NCBI GenBank assembly: GCA_019914995.1
Contig: CM034143.1
Location: 2,048,501-2,112,500 of the forward strand
Source: Acanthochlamys bracteata
Lineage: Eukaryota; Streptophyta; Magnoliopsida; Pandanales; Velloziaceae
Reading direction: 5' to 3'
DNA: 64,000 bases
Shown: one piece after another, positions 47,875 through 58,700 of the stretch
Layout: every line of letters starts with the position of its first letter
How positions within the stretch are numbered: the first letter of the stretch is position 1
The notes under the pieces: generated by a model
The model's database searches: none
Seen by the model: only the letters and a program-made list of their open reading frames with translations
What the model was told of the DNA's origin: nothing
Position numbers and translations under genes: made by a program

Positions 47875-49789
47875 TTTTTGTATCTTTCGGTTCTTGTAAG
47901 TCAAGTAACTAAAGAATGTATTCTTTGGGGCTAATTACAAAATAATTAATTTTAGTTTTAAATTATAAATTAACAATTTTTTTATAATATCCAAAAGCTT
48001 TATGTATTAAACTATGTTTATGAAATTTGTTATTATTACCTAAAATTGGTAATTGTTCATCAAAACCTAAACTTTTTTTGTATAATTCGTAAAATCAAAT
48101 AGCTCCATTATTTTAGAATCAATGAAACTCTACATATTATCAGTGTAGCCAAATTCCGATCAGACCGGCCAAGTCAAATAAAAAATCAACGACCACGCCA
48201 CGGTCTCGGACCGAATCATTTGCTTACTAAGTCACCGATGAAAGTTTCTTCAAGACTGAGATGAGTGCGTCTTCGTAATCATAGGATCTGCTTGCATGCC
48301 GTCTCAAGTGATCATCCTCTATGTGGCTATAAATGCATTAGAATAATATAAACCATTTTGAGTAAAGAGAAATTTCAAAGTTGAATCTTTTAGGGTGTGT
48401 TTTAATTGATAAGAAATGAGTTTCATAAAATTGAATTTGATAAGAAATGAACTCAATAAAAAACCGAGGTAACAAAATAAATTGAAAATAAGATCCAATT
48501 TAAAAGATGACGGGAGAAGTGATTTGCATGAAATTAATACACATTATTTGATTCATACTTTACCGGTTCCAAATGCATATGATCATATTATAAAAGTTTA
48601 GATTCTTTTATGATATCATATTAGAGATTTTCAGAGAAAGTAAATTGCATTTGTATTTTTAAAAAAATCATAGTTAGTAGAATCGGACCAATCGTCGACC
48701 TGAAAACTTATCCGAATCGACGGTCAATCCATCGGGTCAATATTTTTTTGTCCTGTTACTGGCAAAGCATCCCCTCGTTTGCTGTTGTTTTGGACTAAGA
48801 TTTATTACACCTACTAAAAGTTCACTTTAATGAATAATTGGTATTGCTTTGCCAATATTGCATGCTTAGTTTCGTAATCTTTTATCTTTTTAGTGTTATA
48901 TTTTCTTAGGTAAGTAGAAGTATGAGTTAACTATAACGTTGTGGAGCATGAATGTTGCTAGTTCATAATCTAGTATGAGGTGCAATTTATAGGCTTATGA
49001 GCTAGCTCTCTTCCTCAAACCTTGCTCTCAAAACCTACATCTCGAATTGTTATTGATGCACGTACTTTGGATAGCAGTACTTAGCTTCGGTTAGTGGATG
49101 ACTCCGCAGCAGTGGGAGTGTCAAAAGCTTATAGTCTCCTATGTTCCCCTTCGGCGAACGTTGAAGAAACTGCACGTCCGAAGCTGTTGACCCTTATCCT
49201 AAAGTAACTTCCATTGGGCTGTTAGATATAAAAACACTTTAATGAGCTTCTAATCAAATAGTCAACAAGTAGCTACTGATAGTCCACTATTTAGTCCAAT
49301 ATAGCTGCTATGGTAGTTATCTTCAGATTCATGAAGAAATTATGTCCAGATTTATGAGAAAGTTATGTCCAGATTCATGAGAAAGTTATGTCCAGATTCA
49401 CTCTAACTACCATAGAAAATTATGCCAAGAAACCAATGCCAAAAAGTTGCTTTGTAGTGTCTGTTATTTAATGTACTAGCTATCAAAGAATTTTCTTGCA
49501 TTCTATATATATATGTCCCAAATGTATGGAATTTAGAATAAGTATGCAAAAAGAGAATGCAAGTTGAATACAAGCAAGAAAGCAAAATTGCAAGCCTATA
49601 TTATAATCTCATCGCATAGTGATATTTTTTTTTGTGACTACACCACCGTGGGGTTTTTTTTATTTTTCTCCACATATATCTTTGTATTGTGTGATTGCCT
49701 TATTCATATTTAACAATCTCAATTATAAGATCCTAGTATGTGCTATATATTTCGCTGTGCTATTTTTTGTTCGTACATACTACCGTATT
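47875..49789. other. Intergenic region with short repeats
   Basis: No gene is recognised. Around 48140-48240 and 48670-48750 are GC-richer strings with GATCAGACCGG and GAATCGACGG, perhaps old transposon ends. A 23-bp tandem repeat lies at 49321-49402. Confidence 0.4.
49321..49402. repeat. 23-bp tandem repeat, about three units
   Basis: The unit contains TTATGTCCAGATT and CATGAGAAAG. Two full units are preceded by a diverged one and followed by a partial one. Confidence 0.8.
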
Positions 49790-50466
49790 TCCAATATGGG
49801 CAACAATAACAGCTGCTGGTGTTGCTCGGTCCAAATCCGTGAGATCTGTTGGCGAAGCAGCTAGCTTCATAGAGCATAGTAAGCATGTTGGTCATAGCGG
49901 ATATAGCTAAGTACACCAGATCCCTATCAGCATCTGTGAAGCTTTAAGAGCTCTAGGTGAATTCAACTACTTCCTTTCTTGCACTTGGAAGTCTTTCTAC
50001 TGTTATGAAACACCTCGTGAGGATGAGAAACAGCAATGTCGCATCGTCGATCAACACAGAGATCGAGAAGCAGGTATCGAGTTATTTGCGGCACTGTGTT
50101 TGCTTGGTGGCTGATGGCTTTCTATGAGAACGAAGTAGGTAAGCAGCGGAGGAAAGTTGTTGGAGAAGGTGCAGACTGCAGAGGTTAGTGTGTTTACTGC
50201 TTAGAAAAGAGGAAGAAAAGTTCAGCTAAAGAGCTTCAAGTTGTGGGTTCCAGTAACAATGAAAAGAAGTTTTTGCGGCGGTTGTGCCACAGGAAGAAGA
50301 AGCAAGAGATAGTGTTTGCATTCCTCCGAAGAATGTGTTGCTGATGGGACATAGATCTGATTCAGTTAAGATAGCGGCGCTGGCGAGCAGGTTTTAGGAT
50401 TCTCTGGCGATGAGAGGTGAGGTGGTTAAAGAGCATGATCCTGGCGAAGAAGATGACACAACATAA
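49790..50466 (+). pseudogene. Unrecognised decayed plant gene
   Basis: The segment has higher GC and protein-like pieces in changing frames: ATITAAGVARSKSVRSVGEA and ASFIEHSKHVGHSGYS near 49805-49910, NSTTSFLALGSLSTVMKHLV and RMRNSNVASSINTEIEKQ near 49960-50075, and PPKNVLLMGHRSDSVKIAAL, ASRF near 50325-50395. Stops and frameshifts separate them. The last piece loosely recalls a Leu-Leu-Met-x-x-(R/K)-Ser motif seen in some plant proteins of unknown function; that is a weak recollection. No function is proposed. Confidence 0.35.
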
Positions 50467-51762
50467 ATCAATTCTTATTTAGAAGTAGCAAGACAGATGA
50501 GAAAACTGTGAGGACATTAATGTCCGCAGATGGCTTGCTACGCTCAACCTGTCCGAAACCATTGCTGCAACACGACCGCCTGAAACATATAATTTTTTTT
50601 AATAGTCTGTCGATCCAGGCCGGAGAGTTTGCCGGATCAACCAGTAACCGGCCCGATATTACTGATTTTTCGTAAATCCGAACCAATTTAAATTTAGATC
50701 GATATCTTTTGAATCGATTCGGATGGTCTAATTCGAGTCTCACAATGATACTAAAACTGTGCCCAAAATTCGTTGGATATAAAATATTAGAATCTAAAAT
50801 GGATTCTATATATAAACCAACATAAAAATATGCCTAAAAATAGATAGATGATACATAAGATTGGATGAAAATAATAATTCCTTTACAAATTTAAGTTGCT
50901 CTCAATTCATTAAATTCTATAGTATCTTCCGAGTTCCAACAATTACATAGAAAATAAATTATTATAAATAGTATTTTCAAAAGTGAGTTAATTTTTATAT
51001 TTTTTTAGAAAGAAATGAATTGATAGTGATTTTTTGCATTTTTTGGTGTAGTAAAGTTAATTAAAAGTGAGTTTTTAGTGAGCTAAAGTGAGCAGCAAAG
51101 GTAAAAAAAAATAAATAATAAACGTTAACTTCTTAATAACAAACTTTTCTCAAACAAATGGTGCCAGAAAGAGTATATAACAATAAAGTTTGAGGTAAAA
51201 GACAACTTCTATTTTTTGACCATGTTTTTTATTTTTGATATCTTCGTAGCACAAAGGCATGTTTATCAATATATTTGAAAATTTTTAATTTTTAGTTCAC
51301 TTTAAGTCTAAAATAAATATAAAAATAAATTAATTTTTTAAAAAAAATTTATTTTTAAAATTTCAAATAAAATATTTATTTTTAACTTATTTTTAATAAA
51401 AATAATAATAATATAAAAATCAAATTATTAAATTTTATTTTTAAATAATTTATTTTTAAGAATTCAATCCTGAAAATTCAATTCAATACACAAGGAACAT
51501 GGCCAAAGTTGTATACTCGAAAAAAACTCCTGGATTCATGAATGTTTTTAATAACAATATTTACAACTACTGTTAAAAGTAGAAAAATTACGGCCACCAA
51601 CATAATAAATAGTGAAATTTTAAGAAATGAAAACATAAAAAGGTTTTTGTCTTTTTTATATTATAATAAATTTCAAACAAAGCTCTTAAGCGTATTACAA
51701 CCATATTTACAATACTGTATCAATTCTACTAATTAATTTCTCCCAAACCCTTTCAAATCAAT
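50467..51762. other. Intergenic region
   Basis: Mostly AT-rich with no gene seen. A TCGATCCAGGCCGG string near 50610 and a GATCGATATC region near 50697 resemble transposon-end sequence. A weak family-1-like AT block covers about 51260-51440. The bases just before 51763 are likely 3' UTR of the calmodulin-like gene. Confidence 0.35.
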
Positions 51763-52416
51763 TCAACCTAATAATCTTCCCCCTTTGATCAACATCTCTC
51801 TGAACTCTTGATAACTAACCCTTCCGTCACCATCCCCATCAACTCTTTCAATCATTTTCCGGCAGTCCGCAGCCGTCGATCTTTGGTTGATCCGAAGCGA
51901 ATCAAGTACCGATCTCAGTTCATCAGCGGTAATAAATCCATCTCCATTTACATCAAACACTTGAAAAGCTTCCTTCATATCTTCTTCTTCTTCTTCATCA
52001 TCATCTTTATCTCCCGTGATCAAGCTATGCAAATCAATAAACTCGTCGACGTCGATACAACCGTCGCCGTCGATATCAATAGAATTAATCATAGTCGTCA
52101 GATCTTCGTCTGGAATGAAGATCCCCAGGTTCTGAAGAGAATCGTTGAGTTCTTCTTTGGTAATTCTTCCATCGCCGTTGCAGTCGAAGGTGGAAAAAAT
52201 TTTCTCGAGTTCGATTCTATCGCAATCGGTTAATTTTGAAGCTCTCGGTTGAGTCTTCACAGATGGTGATGATTGATGGTTTATTATTGGAAGAATTGAT
52301 CTGATTTGTTTGGGGAGGAAGTACAGAACTGGTTGGAGAAAATTGAAGATCGATGAAATCCGAAGTAAGAGAGTAGGGATTGTTGCGAGATCAACTTCCT
52401 TACTGCTACTGAACAT
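51763..52416 (-). CDS. Calmodulin-like protein with four EF hands and hydrophobic N-terminus
   Basis: This intronless 217-aa frame has four canonical 12-residue calcium loops: D78-E89 (DCNGDGRITKEE), D114-E125 (DIDGDGCIDVDE), D155-E166 (DVNGDGFITADE) and D193-E204 (DGDGDGRVSYQE). All have Asp at position 1, Gly at 6 and Glu at 12, so all four should bind calcium. An Asp/Glu-rich linker (DKDDDEEEEEDM) joins the lobes. Residues 11-45 are hydrophobic with few charges and could be a membrane anchor or signal, as in the Arabidopsis CML3/4/5 group, some of which sit on endomembranes. It would act as a calcium sensor that binds target proteins. The start is the first ATG of the frame, and a TATAAAT box lies about 80 bp upstream. 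Confidence 0.93.
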   Translation of the reverse strand: MFSSSKEVDLATIPTLLLRISSIFNFLQPVLYFLPKQIRSILPIINHQSSPSVKTQPRASKLTDCDRIELEKIFSTFDCNGDGRITKEELNDSLQNLGIFIPDEDLTTMINSIDIDGDGCIDVDEFIDLHSLITGDKDDDEEEEEDMKEAFQVFDVNGDGFITADELRSVLDSLRINQRSTAADCRKMIERVDGDGDGRVSYQEFREMLIKGGRLLG

Positions 52417-53145
52417 CTGAAGAACTGATTGTTCCTTTGTTTTCTTTCTGCAGAAGTGATGTTGGTGATTGTTTGTTCAATGCACAGAGCAGATTTATAA
52501 GTGATTGTGAATCAAATAAATGCAAGCGCGTTTTTGGAGAATCATATAATTGGAGAAAAAGAACTTAATTTGCGACCGTTGGGAACGGATCTGGACGGTA
52601 AAAAAAAAATATTAACGGGAAGTAAAGAAGAGCCGTTGGATTGAGAGAATGGACGGTCGTGAACGGTGATGGATGGCGATGAACGAGGTTGGGATTCTTG
52701 GAGCTGTCGTTGGTTCAGGAGACACGTGCTGACCTGACCCGTAAGAAAGAGAAAGAGGAGATGCCTTAAGTAGGGATAAGTTGTCTCACGCTAAGGGCAC
52801 AATGGTACCCAAGTGAACACTGAATCTAGACAATAATATATTAATATTGGAGTGAGTGGAAGTCCTTCAAATTATTTAGTACTTATTTTATTTTATTTAT
52901 CATTTTATTTTAATCGTGTTTAATGAATTTTTATAAAATTTTATAAACATAGTAAATTATACTTTAAAATTTATACATATAATTTTTATTATTTTTAAAC
53001 TAAAACAAATTTAATTTTATAGAATTTAAAATAAACTTTTTAAAATATTTTATTTTAAATATTTTCATACGAATTTAAATTTACATTAAAAATTCCAGGA
53101 AGAAGAAGATCCCATAACATGCTTTGCTAGTAGCTAAGCTACAAG
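52417..53145. other. Promoter of the calmodulin-like gene and intergenic sequence
   Basis: Besides the TATA box there are CAGGAGACACGTGCTGACC near 52722, which contains a CACGTG G-box, and several GACGGT/AACGG strings. From 52850 the sequence becomes AT-rich and empty. Confidence 0.4.
52493..52503 (-). promoter_or_regulatory. Probable TATA box of the calmodulin-like gene
   Basis: The minus strand reads CACTTATAAATCTGC about 80 bp upstream of the start codon, matching the plant TATA consensus at a plausible distance. Confidence 0.5.
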
Positions 53146-53993
53146 TAGGGATGGCAATATATGACTGATCCGAAAATTCAATTCGAAACCGACCTGTTTA
53201 ATTAGAATTAGAATTAAAAAATTTGACCCGTATAAATATATGGGTTAGGTTAGAATTGAACGAATTTGACCTGATTATTAAATGGGTCGATCCGAGTTAA
53301 CCCGAAATTGACCTACCAATCCGAAATGTCATTTTTTGAAGTAACAATTCTTGATTTTTTCTTACCGTATAATAAAATTGGCAATAAAAATAATCGATAA
53401 TATTTATTTATAAATTATTAAATTATATTGTATGTATAATTAATTCTTTATTTTTATACTTTAGTAAAATAGTGTAAGATAAAAATTACAATATTATGGA
53501 AAGTATTACTATGTAGGTATTTTTAATGACGAATTTAGATTTCGTATAAAGATTTTTATGAAAATTTTGTTAGATAGATATATTTATCAAAATTTTTATC
53601 GAAATTATTAATATATATTTATAATCATAAATTTCAGCTGTTATCATATAATTTTAAAAAATAAAAATAATAATTTTTTTGGATATTTTAAGTACCGATG
53701 AAGACATTAAGGAATGCATATTTTGTCGGACATAATTATATCTTGTCAGTAAAAATATCGTACACTTCCATTCGAACTGATCTTATAATTTCGCTGAAGC
53801 TTAAAAATATATAATTAATAATTAATAATTTTAATTATTAAATGGGTCGACTCGAATTTGATTCAGTTATTAGTAGGTTAGGTTAGAGTTGATAATTTTG
53901 ACCCGTATAAATTCATGAGTTGGATTAGAATTTGACTCGATTATTAAATAGATCGACTCGAAACCGATCCACTAATTTATATTGCCACCCCTA
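53146..53993 (+). mobile_element. Non-autonomous hAT-like element, GGGTCGATCCG family, copy D
   Basis: This 848-bp copy has clear ends: TAGGGATGGCAATATA on the left and TATATTGCCACCCCTA (with one extra T) on the right, an inverted repeat with one mismatch in the first 15 bases. The flanking 8-mers GCTACAAG (53138-53145) and GCTACAAT (53994-54001) match at 7 of 8. Two copies of the right-hand block are present, TGGGTCGATCCGAGTTAACC near 53283 and TGGGTCGACTCGAATTTG near 53841, so its interior is composite or duplicated. It has no coding capacity. Confidence 0.7.
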
Positions 53994-54001
53994 GCTACAA
54001 T

Positions 54002-54521
54002 AGTGAAATGTAAGCCAAAGGTACATGTAGCTAAGCTATAACATGTTTGTTTTTTTAATTATTTAATAATGATGATTTTAGAGTAAATTTAAAATTATTG
54101 TTAAAAAGTAAGCTTTAAAGGGTCTACTTATCTCTAGCTAGATGGATAAAAATACCCATAATTCTTTGCTCAATGAGCTCGAGACATTTCACTTCTATAA
54201 CCACACCAAGTTTTAGTTCATAGAAACTCCAGTTTAACATCAACCTTCGAAGCTAGTAGGACTCGCCCTTCGATTTCTTCGCAGTGCAAAAGCAGGTCAT
54301 TTTAATTAGGACAAGCTCAATTGCTTCTAAACTGACTCACTGTCGCTAACCAATATATATATATACACTTGGTTTAACATAGATCTACTTCCTTGCTAGT
54401 AGGCCGGTCGTTCGGTTTCCCATCGTTGCAAAAGCAGGCTACGTAACTTAAGGACAAACTCAATTTGACCTATCAGTGTTATCCTATTCCAGGTCGCCAA
54501 CAACTGCTACCGGATTATCCT
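54002..54521. other. Intergenic region with a diverged tandem duplication
   Basis: Two blocks of about 130 bp (54233-54363 and 54370-54500) share GCTAGTAGG, GCAAAAGCAGG, AGGACAA and CTCAATT in the same order and spacing. No protein reading is convincing. Confidence 0.4.
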
Positions 54522-54734
54522 TCATTGGCATAGCTTGTAATTATCCAACTTCACAATGCTGATCCCTATCTCTTTATTTTTGAAGAACTCATGTGGTTCT
54601 TTACCAACTACCGTGACCATCAAAACAACTCCAAAATTATAAATATCACGCTTCTTTGCGTTGTGAACCATCGTGTGATATAATTCGGTATGTCTGCAAC
54701 GTTTGTGCGGTGTGTGTACGTGCTCATCATGCAT
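54522..54734 (-). pseudogene. Receptor-like kinase C-lobe fragment (relic)
   Basis: The minus-strand frame contains KRDIYNFGVVLMVTVVGKEP, which resembles kinase subdomain IX of plant leucine-rich-repeat receptor kinases (K-x-D-V-Y-x-F-G-V-V-L-L-E-x-x-x-G). Nothing of the catalytic core is seen nearby, so it is an isolated fragment. The resemblance is short and could be fortuitous. Confidence 0.4.
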
Positions 54735-55709
54735 AGTTTATTTATATTTTAAAAAATTTTAAAGACAATTTTATAATATATACAGGACTTATTGAAAATT
54801 AAAAAGATATAAAAATAGTTAAAAAAGTACTCTAAATTAATTCCTTAAGTTACATAGACAACTGCAGTAGCTCCAGTACGTAATATTCAATTAATGTGGT
54901 AGAAATATGAAGTCTTATTTATGGTTGTAGCTGGTGTTTCTCTTATTTATATTTTATTTGAATTGTAGTAAAATCTGAAAAAGGAGATGTCACATACTCA
55001 CATGGTGCTTATAAACTATTTTTTTCAATAAATAGTATTTTAATTTTTTAAAAAATGTTTTATTTTTCTATCTATAAAATAATAATACATAATAATATGA
55101 TACATAATTTTTTTGTATTTTTAAAATTTAAAAAATTTATAAAATATTAAAAAAGTTTTAATAAAAAATATAAAATAAAAAGTTGAAATGAAAAATTATT
55201 GATACGCTGTGGTGCTAAAGTAGCTTTTAGTATACTCAAAATTTTATAAATTACAAAATGATATATGTATCCTCGTTAAAGTGAATGAAATTATGATTAC
55301 AAATATAATGCAATAACCGTTCATACCTAAACATGAGTTACAGTTTATTATTTTGAGTTATGTTATTTATATATCGTATAAGTAATCTTATTATTTATAA
55401 TTTGTTTACTATCATATATCACATGGTTCTGCTTTTATATTGAAGGATTTCACCATTTTCCTTGATCGACATATTCTAGAATATTGGGTTATATCGAATC
55501 TTTATAAAAATAAATAATTTATTTAACTTAAATTACATTTTATGACGTATAAAGAAATTATTTAAAAACAATTCTTTGATCAACATGTATAAGAAGCCAA
55601 ATCCTTGTGTCTTTATTGAAGCCTCTCAGAGAGAAACAACACAATCATCTTCCATCAAAGCCCCAATTTCTAATTTTCTTTTTCGTTTACTTTCTAATCA
55701 AATAATAAA
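54735..55709. other. AT-rich intergenic region and TCF25-like gene promoter
   Basis: It contains a family-1 repeat at about 55010-55200. The last 120 bp before the start codon are richer in C and T and probably contain the 5' UTR. No other gene is seen. Confidence 0.4.
55010..55200 (+). repeat. AT-rich MITE-like repeat, family 1
   Basis: The segment contains AATAATACATAATAATATGA and AAAAATTTATAAAATATTAA in the family order. It is more diverged than the copies near 6.0 and 11.3 kb. Confidence 0.35.
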
Positions 55710-58700
55710 ATGTCTGCCCGATTGCTGAAGAAAGTTCTGCAGGAGCGCGAACCCTATCTCCCCTCCGCCGCTGCCGTCGCCGATGAAGGCGTTGGCGAAG
55801 ACGAAGCTGAGTCTCCTCTCTCCGCTGCTCCTTCTAAGAACCCGTTCGACCTTCTCGGCTTTCAGGTTTTCACTGCCCTAATTTAATTCGACTGGAATTA
55901 ATTTTTCTTTTTTGACTTTATTTCTGCAAATTGAGAGGTTATTGGTGTTTGATAGTTGTAGTTTGTTTGCTTTAATATTTCTTTGCTTCCTACAAATTGA
56001 CTGGTTACTTTTCTTACGATGAAATCAAATTGTGGCAATTCCTTTCACCAAAGAAAACTAGTTGTCCGTAATTGATGCAATTTCATTGATAGACCAAAAA
56101 TGTGTACAACATCAGACTCGGAAGTTAGAGCGTGCTATGTTTCTTGGACTGTGAAGTTACCTGGTTTTTGTGGTCAGTATCCTAATATGTGACTCATGAA
56201 TTGCCATTTATTGGAAACATAAGGATAGAGCTGAAGGAATTGCTCTCAACAAATATCGTGTTAGGGGCATCATGCTCCCTAGCTACCTCAAATCAGTTTC
56301 TCACTTTATTCTTAATTGGTGCCACACATAACTCATCCCTTTACCTCTGGGAGTAAGAAAAATCCTGGTCGGGTCATTTGTAATCTTGCCTTTCATCTGG
56401 GTATCCCAACATGCAGCGATCATGTTCCTGTATTACTTTCCACAAACAACTAAACAATGAATGCCACATTGGATGTCTCATTTCCTCTTTTTATGACTTT
56501 CACGACCTTTTTGATTCTTGTGGCCTGACTTTTTCATGAGTAGAGAAACTTATTGACTACCTACTATAGTGTGCCGTAGTAAATGCACCAGTGATAACCT
56601 ATACATGCACAAGTTCTGTTATTGGAAGTCCTACCAGTTAGATAAATATTGACCAAAAGCATTATGAACTTACTTTTTTAATGTCCGAGTATTCCCAAGG
56701 AATTTCAGTGAAAGGTTTAGTTCACAACAACTAAAAAAAGCCACTTGCTTGGAGTTCAGCATAGATTAGGAAACACAAAGAGATTTTATCATGAAACATA
56801 CCATAGAAATGGCTGTTCAAAATAAAAGGAACTTATGAATCTATTTTCCTTAAAGTGGTTATAGTGTACAGCCAAGCACACCTAATTGACTAGAGGCCAC
56901 ATGGTGCTATTGTAAGCAGCTATAATTACTTCACCTAATTTCAGTTTTCTGTTGTGAATCAATATTATTTGATTCCAAATTCAGAGCAATTCCTATTGTA
57001 ACCTCTTGAAATTCTACTTATTTGCCTGCCATCACTTCATCAAGACCATGAATGCGAGCAATACCGTCACCTAGTTGAAGTACCGTATCATTATTCACAA
57101 TCTTAACTTCTCTATTATATTGTTCAATACGTTCACGGATAATGTTACTAATATCATTGGCTTGAAGAGTTGCCATTAGTCTATTTTAATTCTTTTTGTG
57201 GAGCAAGGAAAAACAATGATGCCTAAACTCTAACCTATATAAACCTAAACTAAAAGTAGAAGGGCTAATCAGTTAGTTTTTACCTCTTTAGTATATTGTT
57301 CAATACATTCACAAATAACACTACTAATTTCGTTGGCTTGAAGACCTGCCATTAGTCTATATTATTCTTTTTTTTGGAGCAAGGAAAAAAATAATGCCGA
57401 AACTCTTAAATTATCTAAACAACCTAAACTAAAAGTAGAAGGGTTAATCAGTTATTTCTTCCATGGCTCTGACTATGCCAATAGTAACACTGATAGTGTG
57501 GAAATAACTTGCTATTTAGACAACTATAAAGGGTTCCTAAAGCTCTTGAAAGGCTTGTTGGAAAAATGCTGTTGGACCTGACTAATCACCTTCTGTTGTT
57601 CAAAATGAGTGTTTCATTTTTGTAATTTCAAACCATTTGTAAAATGCTTGATCACTATTAAATTTTGGTGCATAACAAGAATGTTAGAAAAATAAGTATC
57701 TTATGGCTTGTTAACACGACAAAAATACTGTCTTGGTGTGGGTTTACTTGTGCCTCTCTTAGGAATAAAAGATAAAACAGGGAGGTGTTTAGTTTTAAGG
57801 AGACTACGTCACCTCATTTTTTGACTGGAGCTAGATCTTCTCTCTTTGATCTTATCATTTATCATACCTTTTCTACTGTTATTCCATTCTCTTATTAATA
57901 TGGATTTGGAACGTGTATTATTTTGTGGAGGAGGATGAGCAAAATGCTCCAGATGAAGACGAAGAAGCAGATGCAACAGAAGAAAAACAACATGCAGTTA
58001 AGAAGTCGTCATCAGTTTTGGTTCCTACTTCTATCAGTAAGCAGAAGAAAAAGAAAAGGAAGAAAAAGAATAAAGGCGAGTTGTCTGAAGAGGAAAAGGC
58101 AGAAAAGTCTGTTGATAAGATCCTTGAAGATTTATCTATTGAACCTAGGTCCTCTGATGGTTTGGAGGAAATTAAAGTAATGGCCAATAATGGAGTACAA
58201 GTTCATAGCAAGAAGCACACTTCTTCAGCTATCCTAGCAGTTGACCCCAAACATTTAAAAGCTGAGAATGAGTTAAAAAGGATTTTCGGTTCTAAAGTGG
58301 TCAGTTCTTTTGAGAATAGTCACAATGCTGGGAGCTCAAGACAGATGTATGGTGGAAGACGTGTTGCTCATAACCCAAGAAGAACAATTCTAGTTACTCC
58401 ATCAAGCTATTGGCCCAGATGGGATGGATCCATGACCATGGAACTGCTTGAGTCGAAGGATGGATTGCAATTCTTTAGGTACAGTACCATTTTCATCAGA
58501 TTACTAACATATATGAGTTAATAGATTCTACTCTTCTGTTGATTACTGGAATTCCTAACATGGAAAATACGACTTGAATAAATGTCCAGTAAAGTTTGAA
58601 AGGGAATGTAAAAGTGTTTTACACTTGAGGGATCATAACTTATTTTATCCTATTTTGATATTAAGAACAATGAAAGTCATTGTTGAGTCAAACATTTAGT

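Noticed and set aside
51808..52233. 141-aa plus-strand frame
   Set aside because: It is the antisense of the calmodulin-like gene; its acidic loops produce the open frame.
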